Source: Promethearchaeota archaeon (lineage in GTDB: Archaea > Asgardarchaeota > Lokiarchaeia > Sigyniarchaeales > Promethearchaeaceae). From it: a stretch of 64,000 nt of DNA. Below, in pieces: positions 37,512 to 45,690 of this stretch (position 1 is its first letter; each line of letters begins with the position of its first letter). The translations under genes were made by a program, and so were the position numbers. The stretch is from positions 1 through 64,000 of the forward strand of contig JAFGBS010000009.1 in NCBI GenBank assembly GCA_016933055.1, written 5' to 3'. Under the pieces are notes generated by a model. The model did no database searches. It was not told the origin of the DNA and worked only from the letters and a program-made list of their open reading frames with translations.

Positions 37512-38192
37512 TTAGGCACTAACTTTCTTCTTTCGATTTAGAATTACTGGTAGAACTGCAACGGATGCAATACCGAATCCAATGAGTACCCATAATCCCG
37601 CACTGAGTGTATTACTCTCGGTTATTGTCCAGACTGAAAAGTGTTCAGTTTCTGTAACTAACATTCCATCCTCATAGGAAGATTCCACTTCAACCCATTC
37701 CTCAGTATCTTCATTGAAATAAGCCCAGCTAAGTCTATCGGCATCCCCTTGAGTCATTTCCATACCCAATCGGGCTTTTACCGACATATTCGAATCAATT
37801 TGTATCGCGAAGCCCACTCGAATTTGATGACGGTGTTGGTTTCGGATAGTGGATCCGTTTTGAACTCCTAATTGTTCTTGATCTCGTCTCAGCGTCATAT
37901 TTAATTCAAATTCGCGTGTGGCATTAAGGATATCAATGGAAAAGGTTTTATCCCCAATATTATTTGCATCACAATCTATATTGATATTTACATCTGCTGA
38001 ACTATTCACTCTGACTCGAGTTCGAGCACGAAACCGGTAGGTTGCTTGCGTTTGTGCCTGCAATTTTGTTTGATATTTATCTTGTCCTACCTCTATATCC
38101 CCTTGAGCAGCGACTATGGAAGTCGAAAGGGTCGCAATGGTTCCTAATAAGACCATTCCTAATACGATGTAGGATATGTATTTTTTGTTCAT
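37512..38192 (-). CDS. Secreted/membrane protein with single C-terminal helix
   Basis: 226 residues. Signal peptide YISYIVLGMVLLGTIATLST, an external domain rich in Arg/Gln/Asn (YRFRARTRVRVNSSADVNI) and in beta strands, and a C-terminal helix (AGLWVLIGFGIASVAVLPVI) plus a basic NRKKKVSA tail. AYFNEDTEEWVEVES followed by TETEHFSVWTI resembles the end of PEF/PGF-type archaeal surface domains, but no IPGY motif is present. Function unknown. Confidence 0.65.
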   Translation of the reverse strand: MNKKYISYIVLGMVLLGTIATLSTSIVAAQGDIEVGQDKYQTKLQAQTQATYRFRARTRVRVNSSADVNINIDCDANNIGDKTFSIDILNATREFELNMTLRRDQEQLGVQNGSTIRNQHRHQIRVGFAIQIDSNMSVKARLGMEMTQGDADRLSWAYFNEDTEEWVEVESSYEDGMLVTETEHFSVWTITESNTLSAGLWVLIGFGIASVAVLPVILNRKKKVSA

Positions 38193-38536
38193 TTAATTTT
38201 CACTTTAATGGAAAATATTCCAAGTATAACAAATGGACCTTTGATATATAAGGATTGAAGTGCGCTTCTCCCCATATCATCGTTCTGGTATACTTTACCC
38301 CTTTTCGGACAACATATTTTGAGCGTAAAATATTTTCACTTTATTTTAACCATTCTATTATCGGAAAATATCTTTCACCCTATATCTTCCAGCCAAAAAT
38401 TAAGTAGATTTTGACGGATGCCTTCATTCAGAATGAAAATGACAGAAAGCTATAAAAATCCTAACATTGATTTGATATTTATCTGAGATATATTTAATTG
38501 ACTATACCTAAAAGCCTATAAACGGAGTAGGATCAC
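38193..38536. other. Intergenic stretch, one dyad
   Basis: No gene. TTCATTC-A-GAATGAA (38423-38437) is a perfect 7-bp dyad 100 bp before the GTPase-like gene at 38537 and could be a regulatory site. Confidence 0.4.
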
Positions 38537-39145
38537 TTGGAAAATTATCTGTTTAAAATCCTTTTAGGGGGGTGCGTTGGTCGCCAACGAACGGAGATTA
38601 TGAAACAATTTACTACCGGACGGTTTCATCCGGATACTAGTTTTATAATTGGGGTCGATTTTGCGGTGCACTTTTTAGACCTACCGGAGAAAGAGGGGGC
38701 AGTTACGCTTCAGATCTGGGATTTCGGTGAAGAAAAGCGGTTTCGCACTTTAGTTTCCTGTTTTTGCCAGGGTGCCGCAGGAGCAATGCTATTTTTTGAT
38801 CTACATGACCAAGATACACTTTATGATTTGGAAGAATGGATTCACCTTATTAGGAAATATACACACAACATCCCAATTATTTTGTGTGGTGTAAACTGTA
38901 AAGAAACAACAAAATCAGAACAACAATCAAATTTAGATGAACTTGACAGAATAAATGAGGAAGATATCCACGATTTCTTGAATAAACATCATTTTCGCGG
39001 ATATTATGATATCCATATGGAATCCGGTCGGAATATTACGGAATCTTTTGAGTATTTATCCGCGCTGATGGTGCAACAGTGGCCATCCTCGGTGCTGAAT
39101 CAAAGCACTCGAATCGAAACATTGTTACCGAATCAAATTCGGTAA
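38537..39145 (+). CDS. Rab-like GTPase with altered P-loop and G4 motif
   Basis: 202 residues from a TTG start. Fold and spacing follow Rab proteins: FKILLGGCVGRQRTEIMKQF at the P-loop, DFAVHFLDLPEK, LQIWDFGEEKRFRTLV (switch II) and AMLFFDLHDQDTLYDLEEWI. The P-loop lysine is replaced (GRQRT in place of GKS/T), and NKxD reads CGVNCKE, so GTP binding is doubtful. Interesting against the other two GTPase-like loci (17696, 32735), which are also defective. Possibly a regulatory pseudo-GTPase. Start supported by GGAG upstream. Confidence 0.7.
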   Translation: MENYLFKILLGGCVGRQRTEIMKQFTTGRFHPDTSFIIGVDFAVHFLDLPEKEGAVTLQIWDFGEEKRFRTLVSCFCQGAAGAMLFFDLHDQDTLYDLEEWIHLIRKYTHNIPIILCGVNCKETTKSEQQSNLDELDRINEEDIHDFLNKHHFRGYYDIHMESGRNITESFEYLSALMVQQWPSSVLNQSTRIETLLPNQIR

Positions 39146-39309
39146 TTCTGTTTATTTGGTACATTATTTTCATTTAAACCTACCAGTTTTCATTTTTTTT
39201 ATCATGAATTCTTGAATTAGTTGTCTGGTAGACAAGAATTATAATTAATCTACTATTTTCACTACTATTGTTACATTATTTCATATCTCTATAAATCAAT
39301 GAGGATACC

Positions 39310-39909
39310 ATGACAGAATTTTATTTGCGGACTCCTATTCCTCCAGAAGACCTTAAAAAAATCAAAATTGGGGATATTGTGTACATCACAGGAATTGTCG
39401 TAACTGTACGAGATGAAGCACATCTAAAAGCTTTAGAATTGCATAAAGAAGGCAAAAAGCTTCCCCTTAATTTTACTGGTGTAGGGCTGTTTCATTGCGG
39501 ACCTGTGATGATGAAAGATAAACATGGGAATTGGCAAGTTGTTGCCGCCGGACCGACCACTTCAGCTCGTATGGAGATATTCCAAGATGAGTTTATAAGA
39601 ATCTTCCACCCCGGGATCATCATCGGGAAAGGGGGGATGGGGGAGAGAACTACTCGAGCTTGCCAAGAGGAGACATGCATTTATGGATATTTCACGGGTG
39701 GAGCAGCTTTACTTGCAGCGGATAGAATTAAACGGGTACCAGATGTGTTTTGGTTAGAAGAGTTAGGGATGCCGGAATGCTTATGGGTGTATGAAGTGGA
39801 CAAATTCGGCCCTCTGACGATAACAATTGATGCTCATGGAGGAAACCTCACTATGCAAAGTAAAGCGAATATTGAAGCGAATAAAAAGAAAATTCTGGAG
39901 GAATTGTAG
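39310..39909 (+). CDS. Class I fumarate hydratase, beta subunit
   Basis: 199 residues. GLFHCGPVMMKDKHGNWQVV, AGPTTSARME, and IIGKGGMGERTTRACQE are the C-terminal (beta) half of class I fumarases/L-tartrate dehydratases. It encodes the swivelling subunit. The alpha subunit gene follows after 3 bp. Together they form the oxygen-sensitive Fe-S enzyme that interconverts fumarate and malate; tartrate as substrate cannot be excluded. A GAGGAT ribosome-binding site lies before the ATG. Confidence 0.88.
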   Translation: MTEFYLRTPIPPEDLKKIKIGDIVYITGIVVTVRDEAHLKALELHKEGKKLPLNFTGVGLFHCGPVMMKDKHGNWQVVAAGPTTSARMEIFQDEFIRIFHPGIIIGKGGMGERTTRACQEETCIYGYFTGGAALLAADRIKRVPDVFWLEELGMPECLWVYEVDKFGPLTITIDAHGGNLTMQSKANIEANKKKILEEL

Positions 39910-39912
39910 AAT

Positions 39913-40791
39913 ATGAAAGATATTGCACAAATTGTAGAAGATACCGCTATTGAATTATTGAAAATTGCTGCCACCCAGCTTCCTTCCGAAGTGAAAGAAA
40001 CTTTATTAAAAGCAGAAAGTGAGACTGAAGGTGCATTGGGAAAATCCCAATTGCATGCGATTAATGAAAACATAAGATTAGCGGAAACCCAAAGTAAACC
40101 TATGTGTCAAGATACAGGAGTTGTTGCATTTTTTATAACGATCGGAGATAAGTTTCCGATGCGTTCTGTAATAAAAACGGCCTTAGTCAATGCAACAAAA
40201 AAAGCAACTGAAAAAATACCGCTTCGACCCAATGCGGTTGACATTTTTGAGGGAAACACAAAGACGAACGTGGGTTTTAGAGGATACATTCCATGGTTTT
40301 ATTTCGATTTGGTAGAGGGGGATTCCTGTGAGATTATTGCTATGCCGAAAGGAGGGGGGAGTTCTAATGTCGGTATGATGAAAATGATTCCTCCTGGAAA
40401 AGGTATAAAAGGCATTAAAGAATTCGTTGTGGAAGCAGTTGCGGCTGCAGGACCTTTAGCATGTCCTCCCTATACAGTAGGAGTAGGTATTGGTGGAGGA
40501 GAAGATATTTGCATGAATCTAGCGAAACAAGCGTTACTTCGTCCTCTTTATCATTATCATGACGATGAGAAAATCGCATCCTTAGAGAAGGAGCTTTTGG
40601 AGGTACTGAATAAGCTCGAAATTGGAGTGATGGGATTAGGAGAAGGTCCCTCGATCCTCGATGTGCATCTAGAAGTAGCGGCACGGCATCCTGCAAGTCT
40701 CCCTGTTGGGGTGGTTATCTCGTGCTGGGCATTACGTCATGCGGGAGCAACTGTTGATAAAGATGGAAACATAAAGTGGCATCCTCACTAA
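39913..40791 (+). CDS. Class I fumarate hydratase, alpha subunit
   Basis: 292 residues. The three cysteines of the 4Fe-4S cluster are present: PMCQDTGV, AGPLACPPYTVGVGIGGGED and VISCWALRHAG. NTKTNVGFRGYIPW and PKGGGSSNVGMMKM are family signatures. Beta precedes alpha here with a 3-bp gap and a GGAGG site in between, so translation is coupled. Function: reversible hydration of fumarate in the partial TCA cycle of an anaerobe. Confidence 0.9.
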   Translation: MKDIAQIVEDTAIELLKIAATQLPSEVKETLLKAESETEGALGKSQLHAINENIRLAETQSKPMCQDTGVVAFFITIGDKFPMRSVIKTALVNATKKATEKIPLRPNAVDIFEGNTKTNVGFRGYIPWFYFDLVEGDSCEIIAMPKGGGSSNVGMMKMIPPGKGIKGIKEFVVEAVAAAGPLACPPYTVGVGIGGGEDICMNLAKQALLRPLYHYHDDEKIASLEKELLEVLNKLEIGVMGLGEGPSILDVHLEVAARHPASLPVGVVISCWALRHAGATVDKDGNIKWHPH

Positions 40792-40796
40792 TTTCA

Positions 40797-40811
40797 TCAA
40801 AAAAAAAAATA
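40797..40811 (-). terminator. T-run (minus strand) after 40819 gene
   Basis: A run of eleven A on the plus strand reads as a T-run 8 bp after the stop of the minus-strand acyltransferase. Confidence 0.45.
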
Positions 40812-40818
40812 AAATGAA

Positions 40819-42027
40819 TTAAAATAATCCTAATGGAATCCCAATTGCTGCGATTGCGATTGCCACTGCGAGAAAAATTAACGCTGCTTTTATAGTAGAA
40901 AACGATTTCTTCTTCTTATACAACCACAATACGAGAAGTGAAGTGTAGGTCAGTAGTAGTACGAGCATAATGAAATTGCCCCAAATTTCTATACCTAAAT
41001 CTACTCCGATTGTCATATCCAATAAAAAGATCGGCAACTCTGAAATGAAATATACAAAAAATGGATACATTCCGAAGGCTCTTAAATATTTTAACTCCCA
41101 GTTTAGTTTGCGATCCATTAATGAGAAAATGAACAGACCAAAACACGTCACTCCAATTGATATCAAATTATGGGCAAAGGACACTTGACGTTTCGATGCC
41201 TCCCATCCTGGGATAAAATTAATTCCAATCCCGATCCCATAGTTAATGAGGGCAAAAATAAGCAAATTCCAATATTTCATTGATTCTTTTTTTGTTGGAT
41301 CTACCAAATAATCCCCAACTGCACTGGCGATAATGCTAATGGAAGCATACCCAAAAATGGATCCAAAAATCCCTCCATGACTGGATAATATTGCATAGTC
41401 CTTAAAAAAGGTCGTTACCATTAAAATCTGATAAATTAACCCCCATCCATAACCTACTATTAGTCGATATAATGGATTTCTGATTGAGATAAATAAAAAC
41501 GCTATAAGACCAGCAACTGCTATAGAAGGCAGTACATCCCATCCGATAATGATATATTCATACCCCAAGACGTAATCATACCTTACTTTATAAAGTCCTT
41601 GGTCGACTACTACAATCAGCGCCCCTAACACAAATAATACTCCATACCGGATGAGTACATGCATAATCGCCTTATTTTTTCCCTTCTCTTCTACCCGTCT
41701 ACGATAGGCAACATTCAAGAGGATTCCCAAAATAAAAATAAAAGCTGCGGCACCCACGTCATATAGTGTCATATACGTCGCACCTCTAGGTGCGTGGTCA
41801 AATATATAATGGAGAATTATACTGAAATCTGCTTCTTTCCAGACTTCTGGGGGAAAAACTAGCGTTATAACCAAGTATAGAACAATGAATCCACGACCTT
41901 GATCGATAAATCTCAATCTTTTATGTTCGCGTTCGGTATCTAACTGGTCTGGCACGTTTACTTCAGCATTTGAATTTTTTTTTTCTAGTGTCATTATTTT
42001 CACATTCTTTGAGTAATGGAAAATCAT
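40819..42027 (-). CDS. HGSNAT-like integral membrane acyltransferase
   Basis: 402 residues, about ten helices. RLRFIDQGRGFIVLYLVITL is the start of the DUF1624/DUF5009 (heparan-alpha-glucosaminide N-acetyltransferase, NagX-like) family. These proteins transfer acetyl groups to sugars across the membrane; substrate in archaea is unknown. TTATATATT at 42047-42055 (minus) gives a start near 42025, so the ATG at 42027 could be leaderless; 41994 is an alternative start. It is one of three members in the window. Confidence 0.65.
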   Translation of the reverse strand: MIFHYSKNVKIMTLEKKNSNAEVNVPDQLDTEREHKRLRFIDQGRGFIVLYLVITLVFPPEVWKEADFSIILHYIFDHAPRGATYMTLYDVGAAAFIFILGILLNVAYRRRVEEKGKNKAIMHVLIRYGVLFVLGALIVVVDQGLYKVRYDYVLGYEYIIIGWDVLPSIAVAGLIAFLFISIRNPLYRLIVGYGWGLIYQILMVTTFFKDYAILSSHGGIFGSIFGYASISIIASAVGDYLVDPTKKESMKYWNLLIFALINYGIGIGINFIPGWEASKRQVSFAHNLISIGVTCFGLFIFSLMDRKLNWELKYLRAFGMYPFFVYFISELPIFLLDMTIGVDLGIEIWGNFIMLVLLLTYTSLLVLWLYKKKKSFSTIKAALIFLAVAIAIAAIGIPLGLF

Positions 42028-42178
42028 ACGATCTTTTGTGAATCGAATATATAATGATTTAGTTCAGAACCAGAAAAAATTGTATTGGAGTGATTTTATT
42101 AATTAACTGTTGGTTTTTGGAATACCTAATATAGACCCCGTAATTAATTTGAATCAACCTTTAATTTGGGGTGTCGGA

Positions 42179-43123
42179 ATGAATACTGTATTCGAAATTC
42201 AGCAAGTTTCCAAACAATATCGAGACCTTATAGCATTAGATAATATTTCTCTTGATATTAACCAAGGAGAAATTCTTGGATATATAGGTCCGAATGGTGC
42301 TGGTAAAACAACTACAATTAAAATTTTAGTCGGATTGATTAAACAGTATCAAGGATCGGTATTATACCAAGGTAAAAATATCAAAACTTCTGAAATTTCT
42401 AGTTTGTTGCATAAAGAACTTGGATATTTACCGCAAGAAGTAGATTTTCAACAATGGAGGACCGTAAAACATGCCCTTACAACATTTGGATTACTTTCTG
42501 GAATACCCAGAGAGATTTTAAATGACTCCATCGTATCTACACTAAAGCTTGTGGGATTATCTGACGTAGAAAATAAAAAAATTGTTCATTTGTCTGGTGG
42601 GATGAAGCAGAAACTGAAATTGGCACAAGCGTTAATGCATAATCCGAAATTTTTGATCTTAGATGAACCGATGTCGGGATTAGACCCAAGTTTCCGCTAT
42701 CAAGTAAAAAATATAATTAAAATCCTTCATCAACAAGGAATCACGATCTTTTTATCATCGCACATTTTAAGTGATATCGAAAATTTAGCAACCCGAATTG
42801 CAATCATCCATCAAGGGAAAATAAAGAAAATTGGAACTCCTTCGGAGCTAAGTGAAGAATTTCGCATTGGGAATGACATTGAAATAATGTATATAAAAGG
42901 AAGTCCCCAGATACGGAAAGATGATTTAAACTGTATTCAATCGATAACCCAAGAATCTGGGATCAATCATATAATCCATAGTAGCCCTGAGGTAGAGACC
43001 GATGAATGCATAAAGATATTACTTCGCTACATTTTGGACAATGGAATCAAAATAAGAACGCTCTCTCTCAGAGAACCCGATTTAGAAGATGTATATTTAC
43101 ATTACGTAAGGGAGGCGTACTAA
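42179..43123 (+). CDS. ABC transporter ATP-binding protein
   Basis: 314 residues from ATG at 42179, the first Met before MNTVFEIQQVSKQYRD; the track extends to an upstream TTG that adds unrelated residues. Walker A GPNGAGKTT, Q-loop PQEVDF, signature LSGGMKQKLKLAQ, Walker B FLILDEPMSGLDP and H-loop SSHI are all intact. The C-terminal ~80 residues are of the type found in multidrug or ABC-2 exporters. It overlaps the permease gene by one base (TAATG). Export of an unknown substrate. Confidence 0.9.
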   Translation: MNTVFEIQQVSKQYRDLIALDNISLDINQGEILGYIGPNGAGKTTTIKILVGLIKQYQGSVLYQGKNIKTSEISSLLHKELGYLPQEVDFQQWRTVKHALTTFGLLSGIPREILNDSIVSTLKLVGLSDVENKKIVHLSGGMKQKLKLAQALMHNPKFLILDEPMSGLDPSFRYQVKNIIKILHQQGITIFLSSHILSDIENLATRIAIIHQGKIKKIGTPSELSEEFRIGNDIEIMYIKGSPQIRKDDLNCIQSITQESGINHIIHSSPEVETDECIKILLRYILDNGIKIRTLSLREPDLEDVYLHYVREAY

Positions 43124-43800
43124 TGATGGGTAAATCAAAACTGGGATTATTATATTTAGATGAGTTGAAAGGGTACTATAAGTCGAAATTAATGCTTGTA
43201 TTATGGATCGGGCTGCCCCTTCTTTCATTTCTTATGCAATATTTGCAACCAAATGCCGAGGAGATCCCCTTATCGATATTCGTTGCCATTTTAGTAGGTT
43301 CTATCGGAGGAACACTCTCTTCAGTATTAATCAGCACGACGATTACTAGTGAACGCAATCGCAATGTATATGACTTATTTCTGATTCGACCCGTTAAACG
43401 CTGGGAAATTATAATTGCAAAGTATTTTGCAGTTCTCACGTGTTTATTATTCGCCGTGGTGATAAGCGTAGTAATGGGAATTATCGTGGATATAATAAAA
43501 ATTGGAACACCTATATCAGAATTACTTAAAATTAATGCACAGAGTTTAATTGTGGCGTTTATGTCAATCTGTATAGCATGCTCAATCGGAATTTTCTTCG
43601 GTATAATAATCAATTCTGTTGCAGTTTCTGCAGTATTATCGGTATATCTCGGAAATCAAATATCTGCAATCGTTATATTACCAACGGTCTTGATTCCCGA
43701 AATTAACGTCATATTTTATGCAATTCTAGTGGGAGTAGGAGTGAGCATATTGATTCTAGCAATATCCATTATTATATTCTCGAAAAAGTCTCAATACTAA
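43123..43800 (+). CDS. ABC-2 type transporter permease
   Basis: 225 residues from ATG at 43123 (the second ATG at 43126 is equally placed); the track ORF starting at 43006 includes out-of-frame sequence of the ATPase. GGGAGGCG is a clear ribosome-binding site. Six hydrophobic segments, with SERNRNVYDLFLIRPVKRWE in the first cytoplasmic loop, the typical ABC-2 coupling segment. Forms an exporter with the preceding ATPase. Confidence 0.85.
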   Translation: MMGKSKLGLLYLDELKGYYKSKLMLVLWIGLPLLSFLMQYLQPNAEEIPLSIFVAILVGSIGGTLSSVLISTTITSERNRNVYDLFLIRPVKRWEIIIAKYFAVLTCLLFAVVISVVMGIIVDIIKIGTPISELLKINAQSLIVAFMSICIACSIGIFFGIIINSVAVSAVLSVYLGNQISAIVILPTVLIPEINVIFYAILVGVGVSILILAISIIIFSKKSQY

Positions 43801-43995
43801 TTTATTTTCTTTACCTAAATTTAGTTTCTCCGTATGTCATTAACAAGAAAGTTCCAGAATAGCTAGATTTTCTTGAAACATAGTGTACTTATAGTCGATC
43901 CTATCGTGAATATTTGATGGAATTGTTGGGAACTGTTCAAAACTTAATATAAAACGGTAGATCAACTTTGTTGTAAGAATGAAAAAAAGAGAAAC

Positions 43996-45690
43996 TTAAA
44001 AATCAAATCTGTCGACGGGCTGGATATTCATATCAGAGCCTATTTCTTCGTATGCGATTACAGGAAGTTTAGGTAACAAAGATGCAATTAATGTTCGAAC
44101 TTTGTGACGGATATCTCCATTCGTTATTATCGTTGCTTTTACTGCATTTATTGGATCGCCGATTTTATTGATAAAGGCTTTTAGTAATTTTAAACGCATA
44201 TTCTCGTCAATGACTGCAGTTTCATTAATCGCTTTTTCCAGTTTATCATTTAATAAGTAACAGACAAGGCTTTTTCGATCCATTCCCCTTCCATAGGTCC
44301 AAGATATGAATAGTTGTTGAGATATTCGTAACTCCTTGACGATTTCTGAGATGTAGATATTAGGATTACTCGAGTAGAATTCCTTTATGTTTCGTAATTC
44401 AATGATCTTTTCCAACAGTGCGGGTAAATTCCGAATAGAAAGCTCCTCTTCCAGAAAAGATCTTAATATACACGTTAGTTCGGCCATGGAGTACTGTTGT
44501 TCCACTGCTTTAATTAGAAAGGGATATTGTTGTTTCAACTTATTAAGGAGAATATTAGTAGTCTCTATAGAGAGAAACATACAGGCATTCCCTCGAATCA
44601 AGGCAGATAATGCCAAAAATAGATATTGAGTTGTATTCCAAGTAACTAATCCTGCCCTCTCGCAAAATCCCACGGATTCGGACTCCGTAATAATTGCTTG
44701 TTCGGAATAATTCGCCGGATTAAATGCTTTTCTCCCTTGAACTCCAATTAGCTTAAGACGATCTACTGTATCATTCACAAGGTATTCATTTTCTCCCATC
44801 ATTTTGAGGGGAAGGAAACGTAAATCATTTATTTTAAACCTACACTCCCATTCTCGCAATCGATAATCCAAAGAAATCTCGGGTTTGGGAAGAAATAATC
44901 CCAATTCATAAAATAAACCTTCTAATGTCATGGCAATTCCATCATTGAATGTATCGATTTTAGTTACAGGATGCTTGTTTGAGGTTGCTTGTTCTCTTTT
45001 CTCTTCTTCCTCCTCATATTTTCGGTACATTTCGTCATTCAGAAGAATCTCAATATTGATATTATCCATTGAAAACGCATTTTCATGGTAGAATAAAGGT
45101 ATTGGGTTTTCTACATCGTCATATTTTGAAATTTCTTCAATATATCTGTTAATTGATATACCATGGCGAATACAAGATTCTAAAGCTTCATGAAACTGCG
45201 ACTTCGAATATTGTTTTAGAATATCTCCATGAAGGCTTGACCAAGATTCCAAGATTAAAGCGGAAAGAGATTCAGTCAATAAAATTTGACGATTTTCAAG
45301 GATTCCCTTAGATATTTTGATAGCGAGTTCATTTCCCTCGGTAATTTTCTCGTGTGGTTCGTCTAATCGATAAATAACGCGCTTATGGTTTACATAGGTA
45401 ATATAGGGAACTCCCAACATCTCGATTTTTTCATCTGCAACTGTAACATCCAAGGAAATTTCGAATGGTAATGCCAAATCTCTGACAATTCCTTCGATGA
45501 ATAAATGTAATTTCTGGTGAAATTCTTGATGTTCTTCCTTCCCGAGGGTAGCAAAATTCTTCAATGAGGAATCTAATTTCACTTCTATCAGAATACTATC
45601 CGATTTTTGCTGTTCCGTTGGGGGAGATGATTTGATCTCTCTCTCGGAGGGGATTTTATCCAAATTCGTTTTCTCCTCAGACAATTTCAA
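43996..45690 (-). CDS. FHIPEP (FlhA/SctV cytoplasmic domain) protein, soluble
   Basis: 564 residues without a membrane helix. Residues ~255-560 follow the cytoplasmic domain of FlhA/SctV export-gate proteins: AIITESESVGFCERAGLVTW before TTQYLFLALSALI, then LTCILRSFLEEELSIRNLPA and LLEKIIELR, and the ending DIRHKVRTLIASLLPKLPVI with AYEEIG, the order of subdomains SD3-SD4. The N-terminal half (LPFEISLDVTVADEKIEMLG, then FHEALESCIRHGISINRYIE) looks like a second, shorter copy. The eight-helix FHIPEP membrane domain is missing. It overlaps the previous gene by 14 bp. FlhA-C binds chaperone-substrate pairs; here its binding partner is likely the SycD-like gene upstream. FHIPEP call is strong by pattern, function is inferred. 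Confidence 0.8.
   Translation of the reverse strand: MKLSEEKTNLDKIPSEREIKSSPPTEQQKSDSILIEVKLDSSLKNFATLGKEEHQEFHQKLHLFIEGIVRDLALPFEISLDVTVADEKIEMLGVPYITYVNHKRVIYRLDEPHEKITEGNELAIKISKGILENRQILLTESLSALILESWSSLHGDILKQYSKSQFHEALESCIRHGISINRYIEEISKYDDVENPIPLFYHENAFSMDNINIEILLNDEMYRKYEEEEEKREQATSNKHPVTKIDTFNDGIAMTLEGLFYELGLFLPKPEISLDYRLREWECRFKINDLRFLPLKMMGENEYLVNDTVDRLKLIGVQGRKAFNPANYSEQAIITESESVGFCERAGLVTWNTTQYLFLALSALIRGNACMFLSIETTNILLNKLKQQYPFLIKAVEQQYSMAELTCILRSFLEEELSIRNLPALLEKIIELRNIKEFYSSNPNIYISEIVKELRISQQLFISWTYGRGMDRKSLVCYLLNDKLEKAINETAVIDENMRLKLLKAFINKIGDPINAVKATIITNGDIRHKVRTLIASLLPKLPVIAYEEIGSDMNIQPVDRFDF

Noticed and set aside
40415-40696. 93-codon minus-strand ORF
   Set aside because: Antisense shadow of the fumarase alpha subunit.
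43006-43122. Upstream extension of the ABC permease ORF
   Set aside because: It overlaps the ATPase in another frame; a strong ribosome-binding site precedes the ATG at 43123.
43176-43613. 145-codon minus-strand ORF
   Set aside because: Antisense shadow of the permease helices; Ile/Thr-rich composition typical of reversed membrane genes.
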